64,000 nt of DNA from Falciphora oryzae (taxonomy: Eukaryota; Ascomycota; Sordariomycetes; Magnaporthales; Magnaporthaceae). Below, in pieces: positions 22,012 to 32,954 of the stretch. The notes below the pieces were generated by a model. That model was not told where the DNA came from. It did not search any database and saw only the letters and a program-made list of their open reading frames with translations. Every line of letters begins with the position of its first letter. Within the stretch, counting starts at the first letter, position 1. A program made the position numbers and the translations under genes. The stretch covers positions 731,626 through 795,625 of the forward strand of contig JNVV01000002.1 of assembly GCA_000733355.1 (NCBI GenBank). Direction: 5' to 3'.

Positions 22012-23315
22012 TTGAAGACCTTGTTGACGTTGTTGAAGCGGCTAGGAGATGAGAGTGAGAGAGAGATATCATTTAACCAAACTACTTAATACTTTTCATT
22101 TCGTTTCTTGTCCTCTTTTGCAGCACCTGTACATATCCGGCATATCCTATACGCATGCGTCAGCAGGCAGGGTTTTCTCTTATCGCGCGCTGTTTTCTTC
22201 TTTACATAAATCTCATACCCCATTTCTTTTTATGTCGTTCTCTTCTTGTATCTCTCTCTACCACCTCCCTTGTTGTCAACTTGCCATCTTCTACCTACTA
22301 CAAACCACTGCACAAGCAACGGAGCCAGGGCCTGGCGTCTTCCGCTCACTTATAAACAAAACGGCAACACGAGCAGGTTTATACACACTCGGGCGATATA
22401 GAGTGGCGGCCTCTCTTGGATATATACCCTTTCCCGTCACTTTGCTTGTTTCGTTTGTTTTTTTCGTCTACACGCACACACAAACTTCACTGTACACATA
22501 TCACACCCGGCACATTCTTCGTGCCGGCGGTGCATACACCTCCATATTTTGTTTTTTTGTTACCCGCTCCCTCCCTTGCCCCGCGTGATGGGGAGTTGGA
22601 GAGGGTGCGTGGGCGAGGGTGGGCTACATGTGATATTACAAGTTGGCTTGGATTCGTTTGGGTTAACGCACAAGAGCTGCAGCGGGGCGTTTAATGGGCG
22701 GGGATGGGATCGAAACACCAGACTGCGAGCGCGCCCTTGTGCCGCCGCTGTCGGGCATGCCAGGCATCCCTTGTGTCTTTGGCCGGATAAAGCCAGACTA
22801 GGATGTGCCGCCAGGCCAAATCTAGGTAGTTTAGTTGTTGGAGTTTACGCTGAATATGAAAGTAGCGATCATGATCCAACAAGGCGCCTTCCCCTGCATG
22901 ACGACTCTTTTCCATTGGCTGAGACTACAGCTACAGCCGTAAAATGCCCAAGTGGGCTAGTGGCAGACGCAAAAATAGGCATGAGCACATGTGCGCCTCG
23001 GCTGAGGGCTTGCCGGGCCCGAGGATCGGCATGCGTAGCGGGAGGCTCGACGACCGAGCCCCCGGGATTGTGGGTTCCGAGGACATGGCCCAAGTCCAGC
23101 ATCGCCTGGCACGAATACGCAAAACTGCACCTGACATCCGCAAGGTCCCTCTTTTTACTCAAACTTTTGGCGTCCGGTCTGGACTTATATCATCGGGCCG
23201 AGTCAGATGGTATCCAACCTGTGAAGTACTTATCCTCTACCTCGGGACTCGCAGGACTCTCCGTCGGGAAGGTAAAGAAGCAGAAAATGTATCACACAAC
23301 AACGGACTGGCCACA
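22012..23315. other. 3' flank of the EGF-like gene; no gene recognised
   Basis: The first about 550 bp are T/C-rich and probably 3' UTR and terminator region of the plus-strand gene. The plus-strand frame 22549-23433 has no domain and overlaps the 3' end of the O-methyltransferase relic antisense, so it is not taken as a gene. Confidence 0.45.
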
Positions 23316-25033
23316 TCACGGCTCCCAGACAGCCTCGACAATGCTCATTCTGGAACCTGCTGGCCGAGTGGCTCCCTGTGTAATGGTCAGATTCACTCTT
23401 TTGAATACGGCTGACGGGAGCGCCTCACCTTGAAACCCAGGCGCTCGTCAGCAGCCTAGAAGAGATCCTTAAACTCGGCCTCTGAGCGGACCTGGGCGTT
23501 GAGGAGACAGAGCATCAGAGCGTTCATGCGCCGCATCAGCCGCTTGTCCCACTCGTTCTCTTCGCCGAACGCGCTTAGGCAGTGGTCGTTGATGATGATG
23601 CGCGCGCCGGGCTTGAGGGCTGGTACAAGCGACTTGAGGATCTTGATGGCGTAGGGTCTCGAATGGTTGTGCATGACCCAGCGGAGGAGGTAGATTGGAT
23701 GGTTGATTCAGTAAGCAGCTCGTGCTGACTGCAAAGAGGCGGTGGAGGAGGTAAAGGGTGGTGAAGTGCAACCCACTCTCGAAAAATTACTTACCGTCGG
23801 CGCCCCTTGACGACCGGGTCAGTGAAAAAATCATGCGCCATAAACTCGATCCTACGCGCCACATCCTCGTCCTCGCACACTGGGTTCGGCGCACTCTCGA
23901 TGGTGCGCGGAAGGTCCTGGACGATGGAGCGCATGCGTCGATGTCGCCGGGCTAAGTCGACTGACACGAATCCGTGGCTCCCACCAACGTCCACCAGCGT
24001 GCCGCCCCTCGAATCCACCTCTTCCAGCAGCTTGGCCGATCCTTGGACTAAGTGGTGGATCTCGTAGCCCTCGCCACCCGTAAGGCTGGCCATGGCGCGG
24101 CCGAGGCGGCAGGCGCGGGCCGGCTCGCGGCCGAAGGTGGCGAACATGGGCTCGACGCCAACCGTGCCCCATGCATAGTTGAACCCGGCCTGCAACGGGC
24201 TGGTGGCCTCGGGGCTGGCCAACAGTGACTGCAGCACATGGGCTGCGGCGGGGAAGAGGTCTTTTGTGTCGAGTCCAACCCACGCCTGCATGGCAGGGTC
24301 CGAGGCCAGGAGACGCGATGCGGCCGTGTGTCCGGTCTGGACCGGCGATGGCTCGCGGAAGACGCGTCGCGTCATGGCAGGTCGGAGGAGCCGGGCCAGG
24401 TTGATGTCGCCGAGGGGCGTTTTCTGCGCCAGATCCGAGAGAGAGATTGTGCCGTCTGTGGGGACGAGCTTGGCTACCGGTGCCCGTCACCTCAGCCCCA
24501 GCATATCTCTAAGAAATTACCGGTCAACTGTTGGGAGAGGAACACTTACCTATTTCGAAGCGTCTCAGGACCTGAAAGGCTATGATACCGAGGAACTAAT
24601 TTTATTAGCGAGTTCGACATTAAATCTACACCGAGACTGTCTGTTACACAATCCAGAGGAACCACTGGTCACGGGATGCCGCAGCAGATTTAGGACTCGC
24701 GTCCCAGATTCCCCATCTCAGGGTTTCCCTGGGCCCGGTGGCCAAGTCCCTTAGCTCGGCAGGGGCAGGAATAACGGCCTGGCGGCTCTCAGCAATGTCG
24801 TCTGGGAGGTGGGGGTAGTCTGTGGGCGAGTCTGGGCCGAAATCGGGCATTGTAATGCCTTGGTCTCTCATATGCGTCTCCAGTCTTGCCGCCTCCCTGG
24901 CAATCTCAGCGGCGAGCGAGGCCATGCGTGATGGGGACGCGGCCGCTTCATTGCTGTCCTGCGCGCCGGAAGGGTCCGTGTCGTCGCCATCGCCGCCGCC
25001 GTCGCCGTTGTTGAGGGTGTTTCCCGATGGCAT
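23316..25033 (-). pseudogene. Decayed SAM-dependent O-methyltransferase (fungal OMT, plant-COMT-like)
   Basis: Segments of a fungal O-methyltransferase are collinear on the minus strand: 24701-25033 (N-terminus through RDLATGPRETLRWGIWD), 24550-24595 (LGIIAFQVLRRFEI), 23795-24473 (dimerisation domain plus SAM motif LVDVGGSHGF and EFMAHDFF), 23429-23694 (YLLRWVMHN, KPGARIIINDHCL) and 23316-23375 (GSRMSIVEAVWEP). Four changes interrupt it. The first intron has a GC donor (GCGAGT at 24700). GGGG near 23805 shifts the frame by +1 before the next donor. The following acceptor reads CCAA instead of CCAG at 23695-23696. A TAG at 23456-23458 stands where the family continues LFEAADERLGF. Intron phases otherwise agree with an intact ancestor. 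Sequencing error could explain the G run but hardly all four. Confidence 0.82.
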
Positions 25034-26892
25034 TCTGCTGTTATGGTGGCTTCTTTTCAGCCAGCGGCGGGCGCGAGCCCAAGTGTCCGAGTTCGGCAAA
25101 GAGCCAAGCTTGAGTCTGGTCATATCAATCGGGTTTGCTGATTGATACAGCCCTAGTTCTGGTGGTCGGTTGGAGCTTAGCCATGGCTTCAACCGAGCTG
25201 CGCAAGCAAGACAGGTGGACAAGGCAGTCTGTTCTCAATGAAGGTGTAGGCGTATGCTCAGTGCTCCCTTCTCCGGTCTAAGAGGTGGCATGGACGCTCT
25301 GGCTCTCCCAGGTTCTTTAGGGGTGACTAGGCGTGGTAGGTAAAGGGCGGAACGGGCGCCGTGTTCGGCATCGCCATCACAATTGCAATGGCTAACAGCC
25401 GCGCCGAGGCTCATGCAGGGGCTCTAAGCGATGCAACACAAGCTCCCATTGTCTGCCATTCAGGCCGATGGATCAGTGATCGCCATTGAGTAGCATCCGA
25501 CGCCGGGGACAGGCCGGAAGCAGCAACGGGCTCGTCCGGCTGGGCGACGCGCCATGACTCTGCGCATGCTGGAGACGAGCCCATGTGCCACCATGTGGTT
25601 GGACGTTCCCATTACACGGGCGACGGGAAGGTAGGCCTGTCTTGGCTCTTTCGTATCATCGGGCTTTGAGGCTCGGGAGCTCGCTGGGCTTTTGTTTTGA
25701 GGAGTCGAGGTCGAGAGTCGTCGTCGTTCCATGGCGCGAGACTCTCCAAGGGGTGACAGGGTGTTTCAGGAAACCGCTACCCTACGTGTAGTGTAGAATA
25801 TGGAAGCTTCTAGAGGGCAACGGCACCTCGGGCTTTGGTTTTTGGAGCGAGGGGCCGGGCTGGGTTGCACGGCGTGCCTAGCCGGAGGCGTCACGGGGCC
25901 GGAGGAACAGGCGCAAAGACGAGGGAAGTGGGAGGTCGGAACGTCTGGCTCTTTGCTGTCTATCGAGATGTTATTCATCGAAATGTTATTCATCGAGATG
26001 GAGCTGTTAGGTTCTACTTAGACGGGAAATTGCATGGAAGTTGAAAGGAACCCAGATGGGTGCCTGGTGCGAGGCAGAGGCGGGCAACGTTATAGAAGCT
26101 GGTACCTGCCTCACCGGCTACCATGTCTGAGAAGGGCAGGCACGACTCGAGGCTGGGAAAATACCTGGACAGCAGGTACCTGCCCGGACGGCAAGTCGCA
26201 CACACCCATTGGGTCCGAGGTGGCTGCGAGGTGGCTGCGTAACCAGTAGGACCCGATAACCTGCTTTGAAGCCGGGCTTCACTCGATGGGTCGTCTCTGT
26301 GCTTGGGGAGAATCAGGGAATCAACCGGGAATCAGCCATGGTGATCGAGTGAGGCTGACCATTCGATTCCCTGTCGAGAACAAAAACCGCGGTCGAGCCA
26401 ATCAGGCGAGCCGGTGACCAGCTGCCGCAGCCCATGCTCTCTCCGTGGCACCATGGCTACCTACATGCATAACTGGCGCGGGAGGCCCAACGTTGCCTTG
26501 CCAAGCCTTCTTTTTGTCACGACATCGGGCCTGAGAAAACCGAAGCCCGGCGAAGTGAATAGTTTCTCTTGAAAAAAAAGCTCGTCTTTCTTTTTCTTCT
26601 CTTTTACCCTCGCCTGCCCACTCTGTGTAATCCTCGTTTAGGCTGTACCACTGGCCGCATCCAAGTCCCGTGGCACTGAGCCTGGCGGCTTCCTAGTCTA
26701 TTATCATTACGTCTAAGTCCTACGCGCTATTCTGTGGGCCAAGCAACATAGAGGGGAGAAAAAGTGCACGTCCTCCTATCCTTGTCTTGTCCGTTCCATT
26801 TTCTTTTTGTCTCGCTGCCAGCGTTTCCTCCTGGGGTATTCTATCTCCTCGTCCATTCACTTCTCCTCCTCGCTCGCTCTAAAACTCCAGCT
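25034..26892. other. Intergenic, no gene recognised
   Basis: Upstream of the O-methyltransferase relic and downstream of the small TM-protein gene. Contains a short direct repeat at about 25963-25999 (ATGTTATTCATCGA unit, twice plus a part). No coding signal recognised on either strand. Confidence 0.45.
25963..25999 (+). repeat. Short tandem repeat, 15-bp unit
   Basis: GAGATGTTATTCATC is followed directly by GAAATGTTATTCATC and then GAGATGGAG, a near-perfect tandem duplication in intergenic DNA. No element association seen. Confidence 0.75.
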
Positions 26893-27452
26893 TCATTGGT
26901 TCCACAGCGTCAAAGGTAGATCAGGGAATATCCTGCCGCGGCTCTTCCCTCGTCCTTCTTTCGAGGGTTCTTGTTGATCGTTCGGACTTGATTCCGCATC
27001 TTCCTCCGGGACGGTCGTGAAGGCCATGACCGCAACAACGTTAAGTGCGATGGCGGTGGCGATAAAGAGGGTCGACGTGATGGCGGGAATCTACCGGGAA
27101 CGCTCTGTCAACCAGAATATTCCTGCCATGGGGAAACTTGCCGTCTTCCAAGGACATGGTCAAGTGGCTCTGGTGACAGGCGGGCAGGTCTGACGGGATG
27201 GGCCGAGGGAAAGGAGTCACGAGTGACGCAACAAAATTTTCTCCCGCTCACCTTTTCGTCGACGGCTTCCGGGATTTGGAAGAGATGCTCGTGTGTGATA
27301 CCTGCGAGGCGTGGGGGTTGCACACGCATCTGCGGCGGGGCCCGGAGCCCGATGTTCCAGTGGACAAAGCTGAGGTGGTGCGGTGGTCGGGCCACGACGT
27401 GCTTGAAGGGCGCCGTCACGAGCTCCTTGACTAGTGCCCGGAGAGGTGACAT
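26893..27452 (-). CDS. Small single-pass membrane protein of unknown function
   Basis: Two exons, 27252-27452 and 26893-27090, across a 161-bp intron (GTGAGC donor, GGTAG acceptor, phase 0); 132 aa. The N-terminus (MSPLRALVKELVTAPFKHVV) is basic and amphipathic, resembling a mitochondrial presequence. A hydrophobic span ITSTLFIATAIALNVVAVMA sits at about residues 70-90, and the tail is acidic then basic (EEDAESSPNDQQEP, KEGRGKSRGR). The exon 2 frame begins exactly at the acceptor with the span, which supports the splice. No family recognised; a mitochondrial inner-membrane protein is one possibility. Confidence 0.6.
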
Positions 27453-28372
27453 CGTTATGAGGATGTTGGATGAGATATGGTGGGCGGTAGACCCGAAAAA
27501 TATGCGTGTTATAACTTGGCGCTCGGTATTCTTGGTTGAGGATGGAGAGAGAAAGGGCCGAGACGGAGAAAAAGGGCAATCGGCGAAAAAAAAAAAAAAA
27601 AAAAAAATGTAGGTTGTTTTTTTTTTCTCGCGGTGGCTGTTAGGCGGTTGAGGTTTGTCTGTCACGGAAGGTGGACGACTGTCAAGCTGGTCTGAGGGAG
27701 TGCTGGCTTTGGCGAGGAAGGGATCAATCAGTGCAGGCAGCCAGCGATCGGAGATTCCTTTCCAGGAAATTTGAGTGCCTGGCGCCCACCGATTTCCATC
27801 CTGACAAAAAAGAGGCTCACGATACATACCCTGGGCAGCAAAAACCAACACTCCCTTGCTTTTATTCTAGCAAATGCAATTTTATAAGGTAACTTTCCCA
27901 CCGGTACGCCGCCTGCTGGAGCCGAGGAGCGCATAGCCAAGCAAGAAAGGGGGGAAAAGGCATTGACACCACGCCCCATCCACAATCCCTTCTTGGCCCT
28001 CAAGATTCAGCAAAAGTTTCAAATGTCGAAGTGAGTGGCTGCTGTAGACCCAGTGGCCTTCGGTGGATGCTCGCGGGTGAAAACACATGTGGGCAGCTTC
28101 AGCTGCTATCCATTTCTTCCTAAATTCGCCAGACATTCGACGTTCTAAAACGTTTCTAGCTCACGTAAATCTAGCAACGTAGACAGGTAATTCTAGGTCC
28201 GGGGCATCCTCCCCCTTTGTCTTAGTCCGATTCTAGTTTGTAGCAAAGGTATGTGAACGCAGAGAGAACTATGGCCAGTCCCTGATGACATATGGGAGAA
28301 ACACAAGCCACCAAGGAGTAATCGTTAGGCGGATTATCCTCCGAGCGGAACCCTCTCTGGCCCTGGGAAGCT
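27453..28372. other. Intergenic, no gene recognised
   Basis: 5' flank of the small TM-protein gene, with A22 at 27586-27607, and 3' flank of the methyltransferase relic tail. No coding signal recognised. Confidence 0.45.
27586..27607 (+). repeat. A22 homopolymer
   Basis: About 135 bp upstream of the small TM-protein start; reads as T22 in that gene's sense, so it may act as a promoter dT element. Confidence 0.9.
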
Positions 28373-28548
28373 TCAAGGAGGTAGATAGGGCTTCTGCGTG
28401 CAAATGATGTGAAAGGGCATGTAGAGATGGCCATAAGCGCCCTGCGCACCGACACCGGGAAAATCTCAACCTGCTCCGCTGTCCAGCCGCATCCTCTGGT
28501 CAACGGGCCGAGAGAGATGGCCCGTAGTCCGTCAATCGGATTGGAGCG
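28373..28548 (-). pseudogene. Untranslated 3' remnant of the LaeA-like methyltransferase
   Basis: Directly after the TAG at 28549-28551, in the same frame, the minus strand still reads IDGLRAISLGPLTRG, CGWTAEQVEIF and VRRALM, the usual C-terminal helices of this methyltransferase family. Near 28425-28432 the reading then moves to another frame, HLYMPFHIICTQKPY, ending in TGA at 28373-28375. The stop and the shift are separate lesions. Confidence 0.75.
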
Positions 28549-30034
28549 CTAGTACAAGCCAACCGTCTTAAGCGTCTTGTTCCTGGGCCAGGTGCCTATG
28601 GGTACCTGAAGCACCTTCTCTGTCACGTTGACGAAGTCGCAGTCGCGGGTCATGCCAGAGAGCTGGTGGGTTACCTGGATAAAATCAACCCCCATTGTAT
28701 TGAGGCCATGGTCTATCAGCCGCAACAGCTGAGCGAACGGGTGGTCTTCGGACATGGTGTTGTTCGACGAGTATGGGTAGTGAGTGAACTCCTGGATCTC
28801 GATCCAGCCGCCTGGGCGAATGTGACTAAACCATTCGTCAGTTCCCTTCGAGATCTTTTCTGCCCGGGCAGGAAGATCAGGCATGGCATATGGCCTGCTA
28901 AAGGAGTCGCACATACTGAAAGGCTTGTTCCAGGACTCTAGGCCAGTTTTTGGTGCCGTTGACTGTATGCCTGAAATGTATGTAATCAAAGTGGTTCGGT
29001 GGGTGTAGCCACTCGCTCTCGGCGTCGCCAACCGTGAAACGGACACTGCGATGGAAGAAAGTCAGTGTCAAGGGCTGTTATATATCTCGAAGGATAAGAA
29101 GGCCCTGTTAATAAGTGGGGAGTGCTTACTTGGGCGGCACGCATTCTGGTTGGATTGGGCTCGGATCGATGCCGAGGACGATGGAGGAAGGCAGCCGGTC
29201 TCCCACTTTCACCGTTGATCCAATGGCTTGTCAGCCGGCGTTATCACCTCGTTCCTCTGGATGCCAGGGAAGAGGGCATGACCTACTCTCAATGGCCCAA
29301 ATCCCCGTGCCGGTACCAACATCGAGGACATGCTGAGGCGAGTCGCCGATGGGGGCGTAGTGAAGCTTTCCGCAGAGCAGTTTGATCATGATGCGCTTCA
29401 GGTTCTCTCGCTCTTGCTCGATGTTATCGTTGGGAAAGCTATAGCGGCCCCCTCTGAACCGATGGTATCGCCGGCCGTTCTCATAGACGAAGTCCATGAC
29501 GCTGCTAGACAGCGATTCAGAGCCATTGGAGCCTCCGTCCGAGTTGCATGCACCGTCAGAGTGCATGCCTATGGGGACGCCGACCTCATCTTCATCCGCC
29601 ACAATTCCTGTCTCGGCTTGGTGCGATGCTTTATGGCCGTGCTCTGTAGCGGTTCCCAGAATGCCGCTAGGGGCGGACTGGCTCGGCGAGGCTTGAGAAG
29701 AAAGTACTACAGCTGCGGGTATGGTCCTAAGGATCGATGGAGATGATATGTCGCCCTTGGGCCGCATATCCGAGGATGGCGAGCCATCGCGCTTGTGATG
29801 CTCTGTGAATGACTCTGGCTGCACGGCGGGCTTGCTCGACGTCAGGAGACTGCAGATTGGAGATAGGTTTGGGTCCAAGGTTGCCAGAGGTGGCCGAAAT
29901 GGGCTCGGGGTTCCTGGGCCACAGCCGAGCTCCGGACTGCGCGGCGCACCGGTCTCTAGACCGCCAGTGACAGCATCAACGACTGAGACATGACGGCCCG
30001 ACCCAGATGCTTGTTGATTTTGGGTGCCGGACAT
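28549..30034 (-). CDS. LaeA-like SAM-dependent methyltransferase, C-terminally truncated
   Basis: Four exons: 29287-30034, 29130-29205, 28917-29045 and 28549-28825, with donors GTAGGT, GTAAGC and GTATGT, branch sites GGCTGACAA, CACTGACTT and AACTGACGA, and phases that close to 409 aa. Residues 1-180 are a disordered Ser/Pro-rich leader. Then comes the class I methyltransferase core: EQERENLKRIMIKLL, motif I LDVGTGTGIWAIE at 237-249, the acidic strand LGIDPSP, HFDYIHFRHTVNG, and HIRPGGWIEIQEF. Relatives methylate unknown acceptors, and LaeA itself regulates secondary metabolism. The reading ends KTVGLY-TAG, about 55-60 residues short of the family; the usual residue after this tyrosine is often Trp, so TGG to TAG is the simplest change. 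Whether the shortened protein works is unknown. It shares its upstream region with the divergent gene at 30784. Confidence 0.8.
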
Positions 30035-30783
30035 GGTGCACCGCCAGGAGACCTAGCCTAGGCACGTCCTGTGCAATGTGGTGGTCGCGCGATGCTCCCA
30101 GGAGCGCTCTGGGCCTCCATGATGAGAGTAAACAGCAAAAGGAGCGATTTTCTGGCAGGGAGCATCAAGGACACGATTGAAAGGACCACGGGCGGGATGG
30201 AGTCCTGATTCGGAGCATCGGGCCTGAAACCAGCTGAAGCATCACGATACTGAGAAAGAGCCTCGGCGGCCGCGCGGCAAGCCCTGCATACACACGCCCG
30301 ATCGATAGGCTAGCCGAACCCAACCGCGATCGGGCGGGAGCTCAGGGAAGAAGTTGGGTAGGTTGTGGTTAGAGAAAGAAGGCGCGACGCGACGCTAGGT
30401 GCGAGCTTCGAAACTCGGTGATGTGAGCGGTCGGGCGGGCAGGCGACCTCACATTCAAGCTCTCAACTTGGACCGCGCGCGACGCGGGGTTTGCGTGCAA
30501 ATTCAGGGGCATCACACAGCGGTGCTCCACCAGAAGATTCCCCGAAGGCAAACCTCGACTGCATCGTTATTGTAGGACCAAGGATACCACAATACAACGT
30601 CGGGGTGATTTACTCACTGCCCCGGGAATATTCAAGCTCAATGAATTTTCAGTCGTGGCATGGATCAGAGCTTCCCTTCGTACCCAGTTACATCTAATTT
30701 TTGCGACCGGCGCCCAACGGGCAATCAATCAACACGAGGCAGGCAAGCCGCTGTTTCCCTTCGTCTCTCACTCCTGACGTCAC
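30035..30783. promoter_or_regulatory. Shared divergent promoter region
   Basis: 749 bp between the start codons of the minus-strand methyltransferase and the plus-strand Rossmann-type protein. No gene inside. Head-to-head arrangement allows co-regulation; specific factor sites were not identified. Confidence 0.5.
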
Positions 30784-32496
30784 ATGCCCGCTCCGGCCAG
30801 TGGCAAGCGGGGCCAGCCGGCGCCGGCGGCCCCCGCCGTCTACTGCGTCGGCAGCCGCAGCCCGTTCAACCCGGAGGCCCGCACCGACGACGCCGAGGGG
30901 ATCTATCTGCGGGGGGCGGCCGAGGCCCTGGCCCGGGACGACCTGAGGGGTGCTATAAACTCGTGGTTCGACATCCCCGCGCAGGACGGCTATGTCTACC
31001 ACGCCCTGATGAGCGTCCGGCTCGATGAGGTCCAGCGCGTCGTCGTCATGGGTACCCAAAAGGGGCCGCCACCGTGGTACCGAAGCCCCGAAGGCGAGCC
31101 TGTAAGATCGACTTGGGACCTCCCTCGATGCTAGCCGCCCGTGCTGTTTGGTGTGCCATGCTACATACATCATCCATTCCTAGTCATGCCAAGACCAGAG
31201 AAATACCGCTGGATCCAGCTGACGCACACCCACAACACCCCAGCTCCCACCACCCTCCCCGGCAGACGTAGAAGCCTACCTCTCCATCTTCAACCCAGCC
31301 CAGTCCAGCCCCGCGGCCCTCAAGTCGTTCGGCGCCAACGCCAAGAAGGGCTCGGTCCGCCTCGCCGCCGCCGGCCACCTGGCCGCCAAGCGCTTCGTGC
31401 ACCCGGCGCTCTCGCAGGTCCTGGCCGTCCCGAAACGCAAGAAGGGCTCGGCGCCGCACCCGAACCCTTACCTGCTCTTCTGGGCCTGGTCGTGCCGCAA
31501 CCTCTACTGGTGCGGCCCCACGGCGGACACGGAACGCACCCGCGCCATGTCCCACCCGGTTCTGCCCGTCCTGATGCACCACTTTGGCTGCACGGCCCCG
31601 TCGTTCGAGTCCCTCGAGGTCCTGCGCATCCTGGCCGCCGGCAGGACCGTCGCCGATGTCGGGTCCGGGAACGGCTACTGTACGTGAGAAACAAAAAAGC
31701 AACCCCCCAGCCCCAGACCGATTTTATGTCTTATATCAAAATTCGCGCTTAGGGTCCTTCATGCTGCGCCGCCACGGCGTCCCAACCGTCGCTATTGACA
31801 ACGAGCAGTCCCTTTGGAGGACAATGTGGATCCCGGACACTGTCAAGGAGGACGGGGCCGCGTGGCTGCGACGCCAAGATCCCCCAGGCGGGAAAGACAT
31901 AGTTCTTCTTCTCGTGTAGTAAGTCTAAGGGCTTCTGTGATTATTCTAATCTCTAACGGGAGAATGATGGCTCTACTTCCTATTGCTACAGAAAGCTGAC
32001 ACAAGAAACCACCGAGGCATAGCCCCGTGGTTGGTCCGGATGGGAACGGTCTTTTCACACGCTCCCTACTAGACGCATACGAGGGCGACACCGTGGCCGT
32101 TGTCGGTACACAGAACCGAAACGGCTATACTGGCTTCGCTCGCATGGCCATGGACGAGTACATGGTGGATGCTTATAATCGAGGACACGGTGGCGGCCAT
32201 AATGAAACCACTACCAGCGACAGCAAGAGGAGCTCATGGGTGCGTGTGACGCAAATACCTTTACCCAGCTTCGCAAGCAAGGTTAGCTATCCTTTTTTTT
32301 TTTTTTTTTTTTAATCTCCAGGCATCATTCCACCTCCAAAAAATACTCCACATGATACATAGAATTACACAAGCCAGAGCGCCGCACCACGAAGACCATG
32401 GGTTGGATGCTGACTGCGCTTTCTCCAAAGGACGAGGCCCTGTTCGTCTTCCAAAGAGGAGATCGAGCACCGGAAGACCCGACCGTAACCTCATAA
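30784..32496 (+). CDS. Rossmann-fold (SAM-binding-like) fungal protein of unknown function
   Basis: Five exons: 30784-31101, 31244-31679, 31753-31918, 32023-32281 and 32431-32496; 414 aa. Donors are GTAAGA, GTACGT, GTAAGT and GTTAGC; branch sites such as AGCTGACGC, AGCTGACAC and TGCTGACTG precede the acceptors. Phases 0/1/2/0 are all consistent. The central glycine-rich loop VADVGSGNGYW (W252 spans an intron) looks like a SAM- or nucleotide-binding motif, followed by VPTVAIDN, KDIVLLLVYPVVG, GDTVAVVGTQNRNGYTGF and a C-terminal DEALFVFQRGDRAPED strand. The N-terminal 100 residues (YLRGAAEALARDDLRGAINS) are helical. This combination is not a standard methyltransferase that I can name. The last intron holds a T20 run and a second usable acceptor at 32319-32321. 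Confidence 0.8.
32293..32312 (+). repeat. T20 homopolymer inside an intron
   Basis: Lies in intron 4 of the Rossmann-type gene, 7 nt before the alternative acceptor ATCTCCAG, where it would serve as a strong polypyrimidine tract. Confidence 0.9.
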
Positions 32497-32954
32497 TCTC
32501 CTCCCCAAAATGACAACATCTAGCCCACGTGCCTGTCACCTCCGGTCTCTTCTTTCCCCCTCAGACGAAGCCCTGATTTGGGCAAAGAATTCCACCATCA
32601 TTTCCGAATGACCAAACACCACTTCCCTTCTGTCAAATAGCATCCCCTTTTTTCTTGTTTTCTTTTATTAGTTGGGTTGCAGAAAGTCACAAATGAAAAT
32701 CAAAGAAAGTGAGAAAGAGCGTAGAGAATGAGAAAAGGGACGTAAAAACCCCAGATCGCAGCCTGTACTTGCGCGAACTGACTGGCAGTCCGAGGATCGT
32801 GAGCAGATGATAGATATCACCATCCTGAGACCCAGCATTTCAAGCCATTCCACGCCGAAGGCGGATGAGCCCTAGGGGGGTGGCCTCATCCCCCAAGGTG
32901 CCCGTTAAGGAATGGACTCAACACACGGCTCTTCGCAAATGGGAAGCTTTGAAA
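32497..32954. other. Convergent 3' flanks, no gene
   Basis: Spacer between the 3' ends of the plus-strand Rossmann-type gene and the minus-strand large protein. T-rich patches, nothing coding recognised. Confidence 0.5.

Noticed and set aside
22549..23433. 294-codon plus-strand frame
   Set aside because: Runs antisense into the OMT relic and contains no recognisable motif.
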